Shown in pieces: positions 1 through 9,336 of a stretch of 64,000 nucleotides of DNA (position 1 is the first letter of the stretch; the number at the start of each line of letters is the position of its first letter). Position numbers and translations under genes: made by a program. This stretch comes from CAVVSQ01 sp963848825 (GTDB taxonomy: Bacteria; Planctomycetota; Planctomycetia; Gemmatales; Gemmataceae), in NCBI GenBank assembly GCA_963848825.1, contig CAWKFA010000017.1:186001-250000 (forward strand), written 5' to 3'. The notes under the pieces were generated by a model that was not told the DNA's origin, made no database searches, and worked only from the letters and a program-made list of their open reading frames with translations.

Positions 1-1
1 C

Positions 2-1342
2 GCGATCAACGTCACCACCGCGGCGCGGCGCGGATCTGTCCTGGCCGGCTCGGCACAGACCGGTCCCCTGGCCGCCAATGAATCGCTTACCGTCAATGGC
101 GTCTCGATTGGCCTGACGAGCGGCCAGACGCAGGGTCAAGTCATCAACACCATTAACAACTACAGTGGTCAAACGGGCGTGACCGCAAGCAACTTCCAGA
201 CCTCGGTGACCTCGAGCACGGGTTATACCGATTCGTCGAACGCCAATGCGGCGGCCACCGCGAGCACTACTCTGGGCAACTTGAACCAGGGCGTGGGCGG
301 CGCCAACTTCGTCGCGAGCAACTTGACGATCACCGGTACCGATGGCGACGGCGCCACGGTCACGGGGACGCCATTCGCGATCACCTCGACCACGACCCTC
401 CAAGATGTTGTCGATAAAATCAACGGGACAAACACGGGCGGCAACAACGGCGGCCTCACCAAGATCTTCAATCATGCCACCGCGAGCATTGCCAACGGCA
501 AGATCGTTCTTACCAGCAACTCCGTCACGGGCGACACCCTGGCGACGAACCAAAACTTCTCCATCAGCCTGAGCGAGTCGGCAGGCACGCCCAACGTCAC
601 GTGGGCCGCTCTGAGCACCCGCGGCGGCGATACCACAAGGCTTCAATCCACCCAGTTCGGTTCCAATGCCAGTGTGACGGTGTCATCGAACCAAGCAGCC
701 GGCGCCACGTCGAGCGGTTTTGGCACCACGCAGATCCAGCACTTTGGGGCCGACATCGCCGGCACAATTGGTGGCTTCGCCGCACAGGGCAACGGCAACC
801 TCCTTACTGGCAATAACGGCGCCGGTGCCCAGGGCATCACCATCAGTGCCGGCCTCAGCGCCAACGATTCGGTCTCCAGCGTGATTGGCTCCCAGGGAGC
901 GGTCACCATCAATGACAACTCGCTGGTGTTCCAGATCGGTGCCAATGCCCACCAGACCGTCAAGATCGGTGTGGACAATGTTGGTACGGCCGCCCTCGGA
1001 CTCAATGTTTCCGGCGTTCAGTTCGGCAACCTCGGTCAAATCAACATCGAAACCCAAAGCGGCGCTCAAGATGCCATCAAGATCATTGACTCGGCCATCT
1101 CCCAGGTTTCGTCGTTGCGTGGCACGTTAGGCGCTATTCAGTCGCAAACTCTCACGGAAAACGCCAGCAACCTGCAGACAACGCTTGAAAATACGACCTC
1201 GGCCGAAGCGGTCATCCGCGATACCGATTTCGCGGCGGAAACCGCCAATTACAGCAAGTATCAGGTCCTCATGCAGGTGGGCACCTCGGTTCTGCAAAAC
1301 TCGAACCAGACCGCCAACCTGGTCACCCGCCTCTTCCAGTAA
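2..1342 (+). CDS. fliC: Flagellin, C-terminal part (5' end outside window)
   Basis: Filament subunit of the bacterial flagellum, exported by the flagellar type III system. The frame is open from base 2, so the conserved N-terminal D0/D1 helices lie outside the window. What is visible is a long Ser/Thr/Asn/Gly-rich variable region with flagellin_IN-like stretches ('ESLTVNGVSIGLTSG', 'NFVASNLTITGTDGDG') and then a classic C-terminal flagellin helix region: 'DAIKIIDSAISQVSSLRGTL', 'TLENTTSAEAVIRDTDFA', ending 'NLVTRLFQ'. The C-terminal domain makes the assignment firm. A GTG at 179 is an internal codon, not the start. A strong intrinsic terminator follows, so this is probably a separate transcription unit from fliD. 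Confidence 0.93.
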   Translation, partial: AINVTTAARRGSVLAGSAQTGPLAANESLTVNGVSIGLTSGQTQGQVINTINNYSGQTGVTASNFQTSVTSSTGYTDSSNANAAATASTTLGNLNQGVGGANFVASNLTITGTDGDGATVTGTPFAITSTTTLQDVVDKINGTNTGGNNGGLTKIFNHATASIANGKIVLTSNSVTGDTLATNQNFSISLSESAGTPNVTWAALSTRGGDTTRLQSTQFGSNASVTVSSNQAAGATSSGFGTTQIQHFGADIAGTIGGFAAQGNGNLLTGNNGAGAQGITISAGLSANDSVSSVIGSQGAVTINDNSLVFQIGANAHQTVKIGVDNVGTAALGLNVSGVQFGNLGQINIETQSGAQDAIKIIDSAISQVSSLRGTLGAIQSQTLTENASNLQTTLENTTSAEAVIRDTDFAAETANYSKYQVLMQVGTSVLQNSNQTANLVTRLFQ

Positions 1343-1371
1343 GAGGCACTGTCGGTCGCGAAAGAATCCAG

Positions 1372-1414
1372 CCCGCCGCGTGCACCACCCCCTCGGTCAC
1401 GCGGCGGGTCTTTT
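1372..1414 (+). terminator. Intrinsic terminator after flagellin
   Basis: Perfect 11-bp GC-rich stem (CCCGCCGCGTG at 1372-1382 with CACGCGGCGGG at 1398-1408), a 15-base loop and then TCTTTT. It lies 30 bases past the flagellin stop, as expected for an abundant transcript. Confidence 0.85.
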
Positions 1415-1551
1415 GGATAACTATGCCGACTGTAGCGATGCGCCCGGCGCCTTTCTCCACCACAGTGGTGCGCTGAGGCACGCCCGGAGACCCGTCACGT
1501 GGTATTCTCGTCGAGGAGGGATTTCTTCTCGCCTTCGCGAAGGATTACGCC

Positions 1552-3648
1552 ATGAGTAGCCTTTCCAGTGTGGCTTCCAGCGCCGCCAGTTCCATATCCC
1601 AACCTCCTATTTCCTTCACAGGCCTTATTAGCGGCCTCGACACCAGCAGCGTCGTGAAGGGCCTTCTGGCCGTCGATCAAGCGCAGATCAACGTCACGAC
1701 AAACAAGGAAACCAGGGTTCAGGGAGAACAAACCGCCTATAAGCAGGTGGAGGCCAAACTGCTGACGCTGCAGGGCGATGTCCGCCAACTGAGTGCGCCG
1801 ACCAACGGCGTTTTTCAGGCGCTGACGGCGACTTCAAGCAATACGTCGGTGGTTACCGCCGCGGCTTCCAGTTCGGCCGCGCCCGGGGTTTACAATTTGC
1901 AAGTTACCGACCTTGCCCAGGCCCAGGAGATTGCTAGCCAGGGTTTCGCGAGCCCCAGCAGCACTGTCACGCGGGGAACGCTTCAGCTGCAAACCGGCAG
2001 CGGCGCCGCGACTACCATCACCGTGGACGCGACAAATGATACCCTCCAGGGACTGGCCGCCACCATCAATCACGCCAATGCCGGCGTGACGGCCAGCGTC
2101 ATCAACGATGGCTCGGGAGGCCAATCCTATCGGCTCCTTATCGTCGCGACCAAAACCGGCACCGCGAATGCCGTCACGATCACGAACAATCTGGCCGCCG
2201 ACAGTGGCGGGGCCGTGCAGCCGCTGTTTAACACCCATGTCCAGGATGCCAAGGACGCCTCGGTTACGCTTGGGTCCGGCGCCGGCGCGCTGGTCGTCAC
2301 GAGTTCCACCAATCAGATCAATAATCTGTTGCCCGGCGTGACCTTGCAATTATTGGGCACAAACCCCGGTAGCCACCTGACCGTGACCGTGGCCAGCGAC
2401 ACCACCGGCACCCAGAAGGCCATCGATAATTTCGTGGCCGATTACAATTCCTTGATGGCGATGATCGATCAGCAGACGTCCTTCGACGCGGCATCGAACA
2501 CCGCAGCGCCCTTGCTCGGCGACAGCAAAGTTTCCGAGATTCAAAACCAAATCCGCAACATGGTTCAGAACGTCGTGCCGGGTGTAAGCACGCATCTGAA
2601 TCAGCTCGGTGCTCTGGGAATCACGGTCAATAAAGACGGCCAGCTCCAGGTTGATGACTCGAAGTTAGCCAATGTTTTGGCTGGTAACACCGCGGCCACG
2701 CTCACCGATGTCCGCACTCTTTTCGGCATGTCCGGCTCGTCGCCGAATACCGGAGTGCAATTCATTACCGGCAATGAACAGACCAAAGCTTCCAGCACCC
2801 CTTATCAGGTAAATATCACCCAGGCCGCCACTCAAGGCGCGATCACGACAGACGTGAGCGCACCCTTGCCGGGCCAAATTACCATCGGCAATGCCTCCAA
2901 CACATTTTCGCTGGCCGTCGATGGTAGAAGCACGACCGTCACGTTGGCGTCCAACACCTACTCGCAAACTGATTTCGCCAAAATGCTGCAAGCGACGATC
3001 AATAGCTCCTCCGACCTTGGCGGCAGGCAGGTATCGGTAAGCGTGCAAAACAACCAGCTAACGATTACCTCCGCCACGTATGGGTCTGCTTCGCAAATCG
3101 CCATCGGCAGCGGTAGCGCCAACACGGTCTTGAGCCTGGCCGGCACCGAGTCCGCCCAGGGCACCGATGTAGTTGGTTCTTACGTTGTCGATGGAGTTAC
3201 GGAGACTGCCAAGGGCATCGGCCAGGTTCTCACCGGGACGTCAACCAACGCCCACACGGCCGGTTTGGTGGTCCGTGTGAGCTTGACGCCTGATCAAGTG
3301 GGAGGCGGTACCCAGACGACCCTGAGCGTGACGCGGGGCATTGCTTCCCAGCTCAACGCGCTCCTGAATTCCTTCACGGATTCCATCACGGGCCGATTCA
3401 AGACGATCGATAACGGCTTCAATCAAGAACTTACTGATCTCGAGGCGCAAAAAACGCAACAAACCAACGCCATGAATGCCAAGCAGCAACAGCTGCTCAC
3501 GGAATTCGCCGATATGGAAAAAACACTCGCACAACTCCAGGCAGTCAGCAACGCGCTCAACAGCCTTTCTTCCAACACCTCGACAACGACGAGTAGTTCA
3601 AGTCCGGCCCCGAGATCGACCTCCTCGTCTACCTCTAGCGGTTCCTAA
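1552..3648 (+). CDS. fliD: Flagellar hook-associated protein 2 (filament cap) FliD
   Basis: FliD caps the growing filament and helps flagellin fold into it. The 698-residue protein has the expected FliD N-terminal region ('ISFTGLISGLDTSSVVKGLL', followed by a coiled-coil-prone stretch 'KQVEAKLLTLQGDVRQLS'), a central flagellin_IN-like beta region, and a C-terminal FliD domain ('ITGRFKTIDNGFNQELTDLE', 'EFADMEKTLAQLQAVSNALN') ending in a Ser/Thr-rich tail. It is somewhat longer than most FliD proteins because of added central domains around residues 400-560. The ATG start has a GAAGGA ribosome site about eight bases upstream. fliS follows after 18 bases, the usual fliD-fliS pairing. Confidence 0.93.
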   Translation: MSSLSSVASSAASSISQPPISFTGLISGLDTSSVVKGLLAVDQAQINVTTNKETRVQGEQTAYKQVEAKLLTLQGDVRQLSAPTNGVFQALTATSSNTSVVTAAASSSAAPGVYNLQVTDLAQAQEIASQGFASPSSTVTRGTLQLQTGSGAATTITVDATNDTLQGLAATINHANAGVTASVINDGSGGQSYRLLIVATKTGTANAVTITNNLAADSGGAVQPLFNTHVQDAKDASVTLGSGAGALVVTSSTNQINNLLPGVTLQLLGTNPGSHLTVTVASDTTGTQKAIDNFVADYNSLMAMIDQQTSFDAASNTAAPLLGDSKVSEIQNQIRNMVQNVVPGVSTHLNQLGALGITVNKDGQLQVDDSKLANVLAGNTAATLTDVRTLFGMSGSSPNTGVQFITGNEQTKASSTPYQVNITQAATQGAITTDVSAPLPGQITIGNASNTFSLAVDGRSTTVTLASNTYSQTDFAKMLQATINSSSDLGGRQVSVSVQNNQLTITSATYGSASQIAIGSGSANTVLSLAGTESAQGTDVVGSYVVDGVTETAKGIGQVLTGTSTNAHTAGLVVRVSLTPDQVGGGTQTTLSVTRGIASQLNALLNSFTDSITGRFKTIDNGFNQELTDLEAQKTQQTNAMNAKQQQLLTEFADMEKTLAQLQAVSNALNSLSSNTSTTTSSSSPAPRSTSSSTSSGS

Positions 3649-3666
3649 TTTCGAAAGGATTTCACC

Positions 3667-4083
3667 ATGCAAGGCTTGGCGGCATACCGGCAAACCCAAA
3701 ATCTCACGCGCACGCGCATCGAGATCATTCTCACGCTTTATCGCCGCGCGTTGACGAACCTCAGTCGCGCACGCCAGGCCCTGGCGGAAAACAAGCCCGA
3801 TGCCGCGCGCCCCTTTTTGTTGCACACCCAAACCATCGTTATGGCCTTGTCAGCCGAGTTGCCTGCTTACAAGGATGAGTTCGCCATCAACTGTCTGCGT
3901 CTGTATGAATTTGTCGCCTATCAAATGGCCCAGGGCGGTGCGAGTAACATTGATGCCGCCGAACGGGTGCTGCGTCCACTGCTGGAGGGCTTCGAGGCCG
4001 TCCGTGAGGAAGCTACCGCCCTGGAAATGCAGGGCAAGATCGTCCCGCTCGATCGAGATAACGGCGTATCCCTCACGGCATGA
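3667..4083 (+). CDS. fliS: Flagellar export chaperone FliS
   Basis: FliS binds the flagellin C-terminus and keeps it unpolymerised before export. The 138-residue protein is all-helical in character. It has the family's opening (Tyr/Gln-rich 'LAAYRQTQNLTRTRIEIILT', then 'LYRRALTNLSRARQAL') and the helix 'ELPAYKDEFAINCLRLYEFV'. Size and position directly after fliD match the family. AAAGGA precedes the ATG. The downstream DUF4416 gene is convergent, with its stop about 10 bases away. Confidence 0.9.
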   Translation: MQGLAAYRQTQNLTRTRIEIILTLYRRALTNLSRARQALAENKPDAARPFLLHTQTIVMALSAELPAYKDEFAINCLRLYEFVAYQMAQGGASNIDAAERVLRPLLEGFEAVREEATALEMQGKIVPLDRDNGVSLTA

Positions 4084-4092
4084 TGGCGTCTC

Positions 4093-4635
4093 TCAAGGGC
4101 GGGTCGCCATTCGGCTTTTCAAAAGTGCACGCGCCTCCAAAAGGAACTCATGGTAGCCGGGCTCGCGATAATCGGCATAAGTCCATGGCCAGGCATGAAA
4201 CGCGCCTTCTTGATAACGGAGAGTGACTTCGGCGTAGATGCCATCGCGTAAATAGATTCGGTGTGCTTGGTCCTTGGTGGTGGCGAGGAGAAACTTGCCG
4301 AGCTGAAGCAAGCCCGGGTCTAGATTCAGCGGCCTTGCCTGAGGATAAATCCCCTGGCTGGCCAGCTCATTTTCCAGAGCGATGGCAAAGTTTTTAACGT
4401 CCGGCAAGCAATCGCTGCCGGCCAACTCGTCAAACGCCAGCAAGCGTTTACGAAGATTGGGGCCCATTTCTTTTTCGTAATACGCTGTGTGGTGAAATTC
4501 GAAATCCGGACTGATGAGGGCGATCGGGCCATACTTGGCCTGGAGACGTCCGTTGGCCCAATCAAGAGCGTCACGATGAGCGCTGAAACAGGCGAAAACC
4601 AAAAGGGATGGCTCGACCGGCCGCCGGCTAGACAT
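4093..4635 (-). CDS. DUF4416 family protein
   Basis: Conserved protein of unknown function. The 180 residues match the DUF4416 pattern: N-terminal 'PSLLVFACFSAHRDALDWA', 'YGPIALISPDFEFHHTAYYE' with 'EMGPNLRKRLLAFDEL', and the C-terminal signature 'ATTKDQAHRIYLRDGIYAEV' followed by 'WPWTYADYR'. The family is frequent in Planctomycetes and in sulfate-reducing and related lineages. No catalytic role is established. The gene lies convergent to fliS and about 55 bases downstream of the SDR gene on the same strand, so the two may be cotranscribed. Confidence 0.85.
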   Translation of the reverse strand: MSSRRPVEPSLLVFACFSAHRDALDWANGRLQAKYGPIALISPDFEFHHTAYYEKEMGPNLRKRLLAFDELAGSDCLPDVKNFAIALENELASQGIYPQARPLNLDPGLLQLGKFLLATTKDQAHRIYLRDGIYAEVTLRYQEGAFHAWPWTYADYREPGYHEFLLEARALLKSRMATRP

Positions 4636-4690
4636 AAGGTTGGTTTAAGGAAATGGCGTCGATCTTGTAGGGCCGCTGCTTTGCCACTGA

Positions 4691-5527
4691 CTAACACTGG
4701 CCCACGATGCGGGCACGCCTTTCCTCCTGGAATAGGGCACGCACCTTCTTTTTGGCGATACGGTCAGCCAGTCTTGGAAAGAAACGGGAGACAAAGGCGA
4801 CCAGTTTACCCTGGCTCGTGAGATGGATTTCGTTTTTACCGCCGGCGATGGCCCGGAGGGTTGCCGTCGCGACCTGACCGGGTGTCATGCCCCGCAGATG
4901 GTCGTACTGGATGAGGGCCTTCTGCTCGATCATATTTTGCGAGAAGTTGGTGGCGGTAAAGCCCGGGCAGATAACCAAAACGTCGACGCCATCTTTCGCG
5001 AGTTCGGCCCGAAGTGCATCGCTGAAGCCTTGAACCGCGAATTTGCTCGCCGAATACTCGCTGCGGGCGGGTATGCCGCGCTTGCCGGCTATGGAGGAAA
5101 TGTTAACCAGCGCGGGTCGGTTGCCCTTTTTGAGCATGGGCAAGAACACCCGCGTCGTTTCGGTCAGGCCGAAGAAATTAACCTCCATGATCTTGCGCAT
5201 GCGCTCAGGGCCGGCGTCCACATAATGTCCCGTGGCGCCGATGCCCGCGTTGTTTACCAGAATATCCAGACCACCAAAATGCGTTTGGGCCGCCTCGACC
5301 ATCTTTTGCCGGTCGGCCGGATCGGTAACGTCGGCTTGGACCGTTTCGAGAGTGCCACCCTGGGTGCGAACTTCCGTCGCCAGTTCCGCGAGAAGTTCAG
5401 CGCTGCGGGCGGCTGCGAGCACCTTCACGCCTCGCGCCGCCGCGAGTTGAGCCAGCGCTTTGCCTATCCCCTGCGAGGCCCCAGTGATGAGCATTCGCGA
5501 TCCCGCCAAGGTGCGTCGCTGTCCCAT
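4691..5527 (-). CDS. Short-chain dehydrogenase/reductase (SDR) family oxidoreductase
   Basis: Classical SDR of 278 residues. Visible motifs are the NAD(P)-binding TGxxxGIG ('ITGASQGIGKALAQLAAARG'), NNAG ('ILVNNAGIGATGHYVDAG'), the catalytic Ser in 'LVNISSIAGKRG' and the YxxxK catalytic pair in 'SEYSASKFAVQGF', followed by 'CPGFTATNF'. An Arg ('AAARS') after strand two suggests NADP preference (inference). The basic C-terminus ('ADRIAKKKVRALF') resembles membrane-associated members. The substrate cannot be read from sequence. Confidence 0.9.
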   Translation of the reverse strand: MGQRRTLAGSRMLITGASQGIGKALAQLAAARGVKVLAAARSAELLAELATEVRTQGGTLETVQADVTDPADRQKMVEAAQTHFGGLDILVNNAGIGATGHYVDAGPERMRKIMEVNFFGLTETTRVFLPMLKKGNRPALVNISSIAGKRGIPARSEYSASKFAVQGFSDALRAELAKDGVDVLVICPGFTATNFSQNMIEQKALIQYDHLRGMTPGQVATATLRAIAGGKNEIHLTSQGKLVAFVSRFFPRLADRIAKKKVRALFQEERRARIVGQC

Positions 5528-5691
5528 TTCGTGCTTTCCATGAAAGTTGTTTGCTGCCCGCGAAAGTTTACCCCGTTCGCCGACTACGCGCGCGGTTTAA
5601 ATCGGGAAATATGGGCTAAAAGGGAGGCGGAGACGGATGTTTAGCGATTATGCCAGAATGGCGTGGGATGCAATCACTTCGTTCGTGATTC

Positions 5692-7410
5692 TCAGCCAAT
5701 ATTTTTGAGCGGCATGGCCACCATCTTCTGCAATTCCGCCTGTCCCAGGCGGTGGCAATAATCTCCAAAGCTCTCGCTGTTTTGGCGATCTACTTTGAAC
5801 CGCTCCAGCAGTAAGACCAGGAGCGGCACAATCTCGTTGGCAGGCACCAGATCTTTGAGCGGGAAGTTGAGGCGATCACCAATCAGGTTGCCGCCGACGA
5901 AGACGGTGTATTTATCTCCGGAGCGGCCAACGATGCCGATGTCGCTCTGATAGGGCCGCGCGCAGCCGTTCGGGCAGCCGGTCATGCGGATGCCGATCTT
6001 TTCATTGTTGAGTTCGAGGCGTTTGAGCTGCACTTCGAGCTGGTCGATGAGCGCCGGCAGAGCGCGCTCGGCCTCGGACAGGGCCAGGCCGCAGGTGGGG
6101 ACCGCCGGGCACGCCATGCTGTGCTGCTGGATGAGCGGAATGCGCGCCGGGGCGGTGACGCCATGATCGCGCAGGGTTTTTTCGATGACCGCCTTCGCCC
6201 TGACGTCGAGGTTGCAGAGAAGAATATCCTGCATCGGCGTCAAACGTACGTCCGCCTTCAATGTCTGCACCAGCACGCGCAGGGCGGTGCGTAAGCGAAA
6301 GTTGCCTTCATCCTTGATGCGGCCATTTTCCACGGAAATACCGTAGAAATATTTGCCGTCGGTCTGGTCATGCCAGCCAAGATGCAAAGGGAAACCAGTG
6401 ACTTCCACGGGCTTGGGGAGCACGAGGGGAAAGGGCAGGTAGGTGGCCAGGACCTGGCGAAATTTGTCGACGCCCCAGGCGTGGACCACGTACTTGATGC
6501 GTGCGCACTTGCGGTCGCCGCGGTTGCCATGGTCCCGAAAGAGCTTGACGACCGCTTCGGCGGTCGCGACGACCAGGTCGGGCTTAACGTGGCAAATGGG
6601 CTGGGCGATATAAGGAAAGGTCTTGTCGTTGCCGTGCGTCATGCCCATACCGCCACCGACAAGGACGTTGTAACCGACTATGCGGTTGTTCTTGAGGATG
6701 GCCAAAAAGCCAAGGTCCTGGGCATAGACATCGACGGAATTATCCTGCGGCAAGGCCAGGCCGGTTTTGAACTTGCGCGGCAAATAAACCTTACCATAGA
6801 GCGGCTCGACTTCGGGGAGGTCCTCGTTGGGAATAATCGCTTCGCCGTTGAGCCATATTTGATGGTAGGCCCGGGTGCGGGGTGCCAGGTGGCTCGCGAT
6901 GCGGTCCGCCAACTCTTGCAGCGCTGTATAGGCCGGCGTCCGAAACGGTGCCGGTGGGGCCATTACGTTACGTTCCACGTCGCCGCAGGCGCCGAGAGTG
7001 CTCAGCAGACATCGATTGATGCCGGCGATGGTCTCCCGTAAATGAGACTTGATGATGCCGTGAAACTGAATCCCCTGCCGCGAAGTGATGCGCAGGGTGC
7101 CGGTCGCATGTTCCTGGGCGATGGCGTCGAGGGCCAGATATTGCGCCCCTGTTACTTTCCCGCCCGGGATTTTGCAGCGCACCATAAAGTTATAGAACTT
7201 GCCGGCGCCGACCTTGTTGCGATCTTTGCGCGCGTCGCGGTCGTCCTGCTGGTAGCTTCCGTGAAACTTGATGAGCTGCTTGTTGTCGTCACTGAAATGA
7301 TCGCTGTCCTGGGCCAACTCTTCCGCCACCGTGCCACGCAGGTTGCGGCTGGCTTCCTTGATGCCCTCGACGGCGGAAAGTTTTTCGAGGCGAATGGGTT
7401 CGACGGACAT
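5692..7410 (-). CDS. cysI: Sulfite (or nitrite) reductase hemoprotein subunit
   Basis: Siroheme/4Fe-4S reductase, most likely assimilatory sulfite reductase (sulfite to sulfide, six electrons). Both halves of the duplicated fold are present: 'VRCKIPGGKVTGAQYLALD' and 'TLRITSRQGIQFHGIIKSHL' in the first, and in the second the cluster-binding cysteines 'MACPAVPTCGLALSEAER' (C-x5-C) and 'MTGCPNGCARPYQSDIG' (C-x3-C). The frame stays open to a TTG at 7491, but a promoter-like sequence lies inside that extension. The ATG at 7410 (MSVEPIRLEKLSAVEG) or 7425 is therefore preferred. No CysJ flavoprotein is adjacent, so electrons may come from ferredoxin or a distant partner (inference). Nitrite reductase cannot be fully excluded. 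Confidence 0.87.
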   Translation of the reverse strand: MSVEPIRLEKLSAVEGIKEASRNLRGTVAEELAQDSDHFSDDNKQLIKFHGSYQQDDRDARKDRNKVGAGKFYNFMVRCKIPGGKVTGAQYLALDAIAQEHATGTLRITSRQGIQFHGIIKSHLRETIAGINRCLLSTLGACGDVERNVMAPPAPFRTPAYTALQELADRIASHLAPRTRAYHQIWLNGEAIIPNEDLPEVEPLYGKVYLPRKFKTGLALPQDNSVDVYAQDLGFLAILKNNRIVGYNVLVGGGMGMTHGNDKTFPYIAQPICHVKPDLVVATAEAVVKLFRDHGNRGDRKCARIKYVVHAWGVDKFRQVLATYLPFPLVLPKPVEVTGFPLHLGWHDQTDGKYFYGISVENGRIKDEGNFRLRTALRVLVQTLKADVRLTPMQDILLCNLDVRAKAVIEKTLRDHGVTAPARIPLIQQHSMACPAVPTCGLALSEAERALPALIDQLEVQLKRLELNNEKIGIRMTGCPNGCARPYQSDIGIVGRSGDKYTVFVGGNLIGDRLNFPLKDLVPANEIVPLLVLLLERFKVDRQNSESFGDYCHRLGQAELQKMVAMPLKNIG

Positions 7411-7461
7411 TTCTACTACTCGCATGAAACCAGAGAGGGGAAGTTGTTCGATATCACTATC

Positions 7462-7491
7462 TTTATAATCTATGTAATCTATTTTCGGCAA
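7462..7491 (-). promoter_or_regulatory. Candidate sigma70-type promoter for cysI
   Basis: On the minus strand TTGCCG (7491-7486) is followed by an 18-base spacer and TATAAA (7467-7462). It lies 37-50 bases upstream of the preferred ATG starts, in an AT-rich patch. The rest of the 7411-7720 gap holds nothing else I can support. Confidence 0.4.
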
Positions 7492-7720
7492 GCCAGGTGC
7501 AGAGCCGGGCTCATAATCACTTTATTCCTTACAATCGGCAAGGAAACATCGGCAGCTTAAAAAATACGGGCGCTCTGGCCGTGCATTGACGTTGCCAGCA
7601 ATACTTTTAGGCCTGAAGAGCAGCACTCGTTACGTCAAGTTCCCCCCTTGCCCCGTCGAGTTTTAATAAGGTCGTGAAAGAGCGGCACCAGGGTAATATT
7701 GGTCTTGGCGGAGTGAATGT

Positions 7721-8212
7721 ATGGTTTCAAGTTTGGCACCGGTGGCCGTCACCAATCTTGGATTTCTGACGGTTCTCCGTGATGGCTCTGGGTTTCTGGG
7801 AGGGTATCTGGTTACAAACCCCTGGGGCCGGCCGCTGGAGTTTCGGCTTTCGAGCGCGGTACAGCCCAACCGCGTTCAGCAGATTCTGTATGGCGAAAGC
7901 CTGGAACCCTACATTTATGCCGATCTCCTGGGCAAGACGCTTGTTGACAAAACGGCCACGCCGGCGCAAGTTATCGTGACGGATCAGCCGGCGGCGCTCG
8001 ACTTGCGATTGCGCGTCGAGGTGCCGGTGGCCCTCGTCAATTTGGCGGACCCTGCTCACCCGCTGTCGGCACACTCTCACTTCGCCAGTGACATGAAGGT
8101 GCTGGATGATCTCATGGATCGCCTGGGCACTTTCGATTTCACCGAACCCTTCACGCGCATCCGGGAAGCCGTCGCCGAGGCGCGCAAGTTAGGGGTCGTC
8201 GGACGAAATTAG
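7721..8212 (+). CDS. Conserved hypothetical protein, function unknown
   Basis: I do not recognise a named family. The 163-residue protein has a beta-rich N-terminal half ('VTNLGFLTVLRDGSGFLGGY', 'NPWGRPLEFRLSSAVQPNRV', 'QVIVTDQPAALDLRLRVEVPV') and a helical C-terminus ('DDLMDRLGTFDFTEPFTRI'). There is no signal peptide, membrane segment or metal motif. The ATG has GGCGGAG upstream. It lies just ahead of the acyltransferase gene on the same strand, with a 130-base gap, so cotranscription is possible but not shown. Codon usage is like that of the neighbours, so it is a real gene. Confidence 0.7.
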   Translation: MVSSLAPVAVTNLGFLTVLRDGSGFLGGYLVTNPWGRPLEFRLSSAVQPNRVQQILYGESLEPYIYADLLGKTLVDKTATPAQVIVTDQPAALDLRLRVEVPVALVNLADPAHPLSAHSHFASDMKVLDDLMDRLGTFDFTEPFTRIREAVAEARKLGVVGRN

Positions 8213-8342
8213 TGCAGCATACCTCAGAAGACATCGTCCTTTCCCTTGACATGCTGGTGGCCGCCCCCTTATTCTGCCAGACTTAACACTCCAGGGGGCT
8301 GTCCCGATTTGGCAGGCCCCTCACTATTGCCGGAGGACAGGG

Positions 8343-9110
8343 ATGTCTACCTCGGCGGGCCGCTATGTTGCGTTGACGCCGGCGCGGCGCATGGTTGCGG
8401 ATTGGATGTTTTTCTGCCGCCATGTTCCGGTGGTAGTCGCCGAGAGGCGTATGGAGCTCGGCGCCGTCTGCCGGGCGCGTCAATTATGCGCGGCGCGGCC
8501 GAGTTGGGTGGCCATCTTTATCAAGGCCTTCGCCCTGGTGGCGGCCCGCCGGCCGGAATTGAGGCAGACCTACCGGTCCTTTCCCTGGCCCCATCTCTAC
8601 GAGCATCCGCGTTCGCTCGCCCTCGTGACACTCGAGCGCGTGGAGGGGGGCGAACCCGTTGTCGTGCTCACCAAGTTAAAAACGCCGGATCACTTGCCAC
8701 TATGGTACCTCGATGACAAGGTGCGCGAGTGTCAGGACCAACCGCTGCAACATTTTCCTATCTATAGGCGAGCACTGCGGACCCTGTGGCTGCCCTGGAT
8801 CTTCCGGCGCTGGCTTTTGTGGGGAGCTTTCAATCTTTCCGGTCGCTTTCGCGCCGAGACGATCGGCACGTTTGCGCTGACCTCGCCGGCCGCTCAGGGC
8901 GCGGGGCTAATTCATCTGCAAACATTCATGACGTCGACCCTTCATTACGGCATGTTCGAGGCGGATGGGACGCTCGCCTTCCGCTTGAGCTTCGATCACC
9001 GCGTCTACGACGGCGCCGCCGCGGCCCGCGTGCTTGTCGCCATGGAAGAGATCTTGCAAACGGAAATCCTCGCCGAGCTAACCAGCATGCGCGGCGCCCT
9101 CGCTGCCTGA
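8343..9110 (+). CDS. Stand-alone CAT-fold / 2-oxoacid dehydrogenase-type acyltransferase domain
   Basis: A 255-residue protein resembling only the catalytic domain of E2 acyltransferases and chloramphenicol acetyltransferase. The catalytic signature HxxxDG is present in 'LSFDHRVYDGAAAARVLVAM', and the preceding strand pattern ('TIGTFALTSPAAQGAGLIHL') also fits. There is no lipoyl or peripheral-subunit-binding domain, so it is not a conventional pyruvate or branched-chain dehydrogenase E2. The acyl acceptor is unknown. A good Shine-Dalgarno (GGAGGACAGGG) decides the ATG at 8343. A moderately hydrophobic segment at 'LWLPWIFRRWLLWGAF' could associate with membrane. Confidence 0.72.
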   Translation: MSTSAGRYVALTPARRMVADWMFFCRHVPVVVAERRMELGAVCRARQLCAARPSWVAIFIKAFALVAARRPELRQTYRSFPWPHLYEHPRSLALVTLERVEGGEPVVVLTKLKTPDHLPLWYLDDKVRECQDQPLQHFPIYRRALRTLWLPWIFRRWLLWGAFNLSGRFRAETIGTFALTSPAAQGAGLIHLQTFMTSTLHYGMFEADGTLAFRLSFDHRVYDGAAAARVLVAMEEILQTEILAELTSMRGALAA

Positions 9111-9252
9111 CGACTTCAGCCACGACTTTTGCACATCGGTTCGCACCTTCCTGCTCATCGTCTGAATATAACCGGACGCGAAGCCTGCGCTTTTGCACCC
9201 GTGGTGACGCGCAGGTTGGCCGTTGCAAGCAAACCGACATCGGTTGGAAAAG

Positions 9253-9282
9253 TTGACGCCTATCGTCTTCATCGTTTAGAAT
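9253..9282 (+). promoter_or_regulatory. Candidate sigma70 promoter for the kinase gene
   Basis: TTGACG (9253-9258), 18-base spacer, TAGAAT (9277-9282). It is close to consensus at both boxes and lies 55 bases ahead of the ATG at 9337. Confidence 0.5.
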
Positions 9283-9336
9283 AAATCTGTATGTACTCGC
9301 GCCCGGGACCTAACCGCTCCATGAAACGAAGCCGCC

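Noticed and set aside
7411..7491. Extended N-terminus of the sulfite reductase from a TTG at 7491
   Set aside because: The extra residues are not typical of the family and overlap a promoter-like sequence; ATG starts at 7410 or 7425 fit better.
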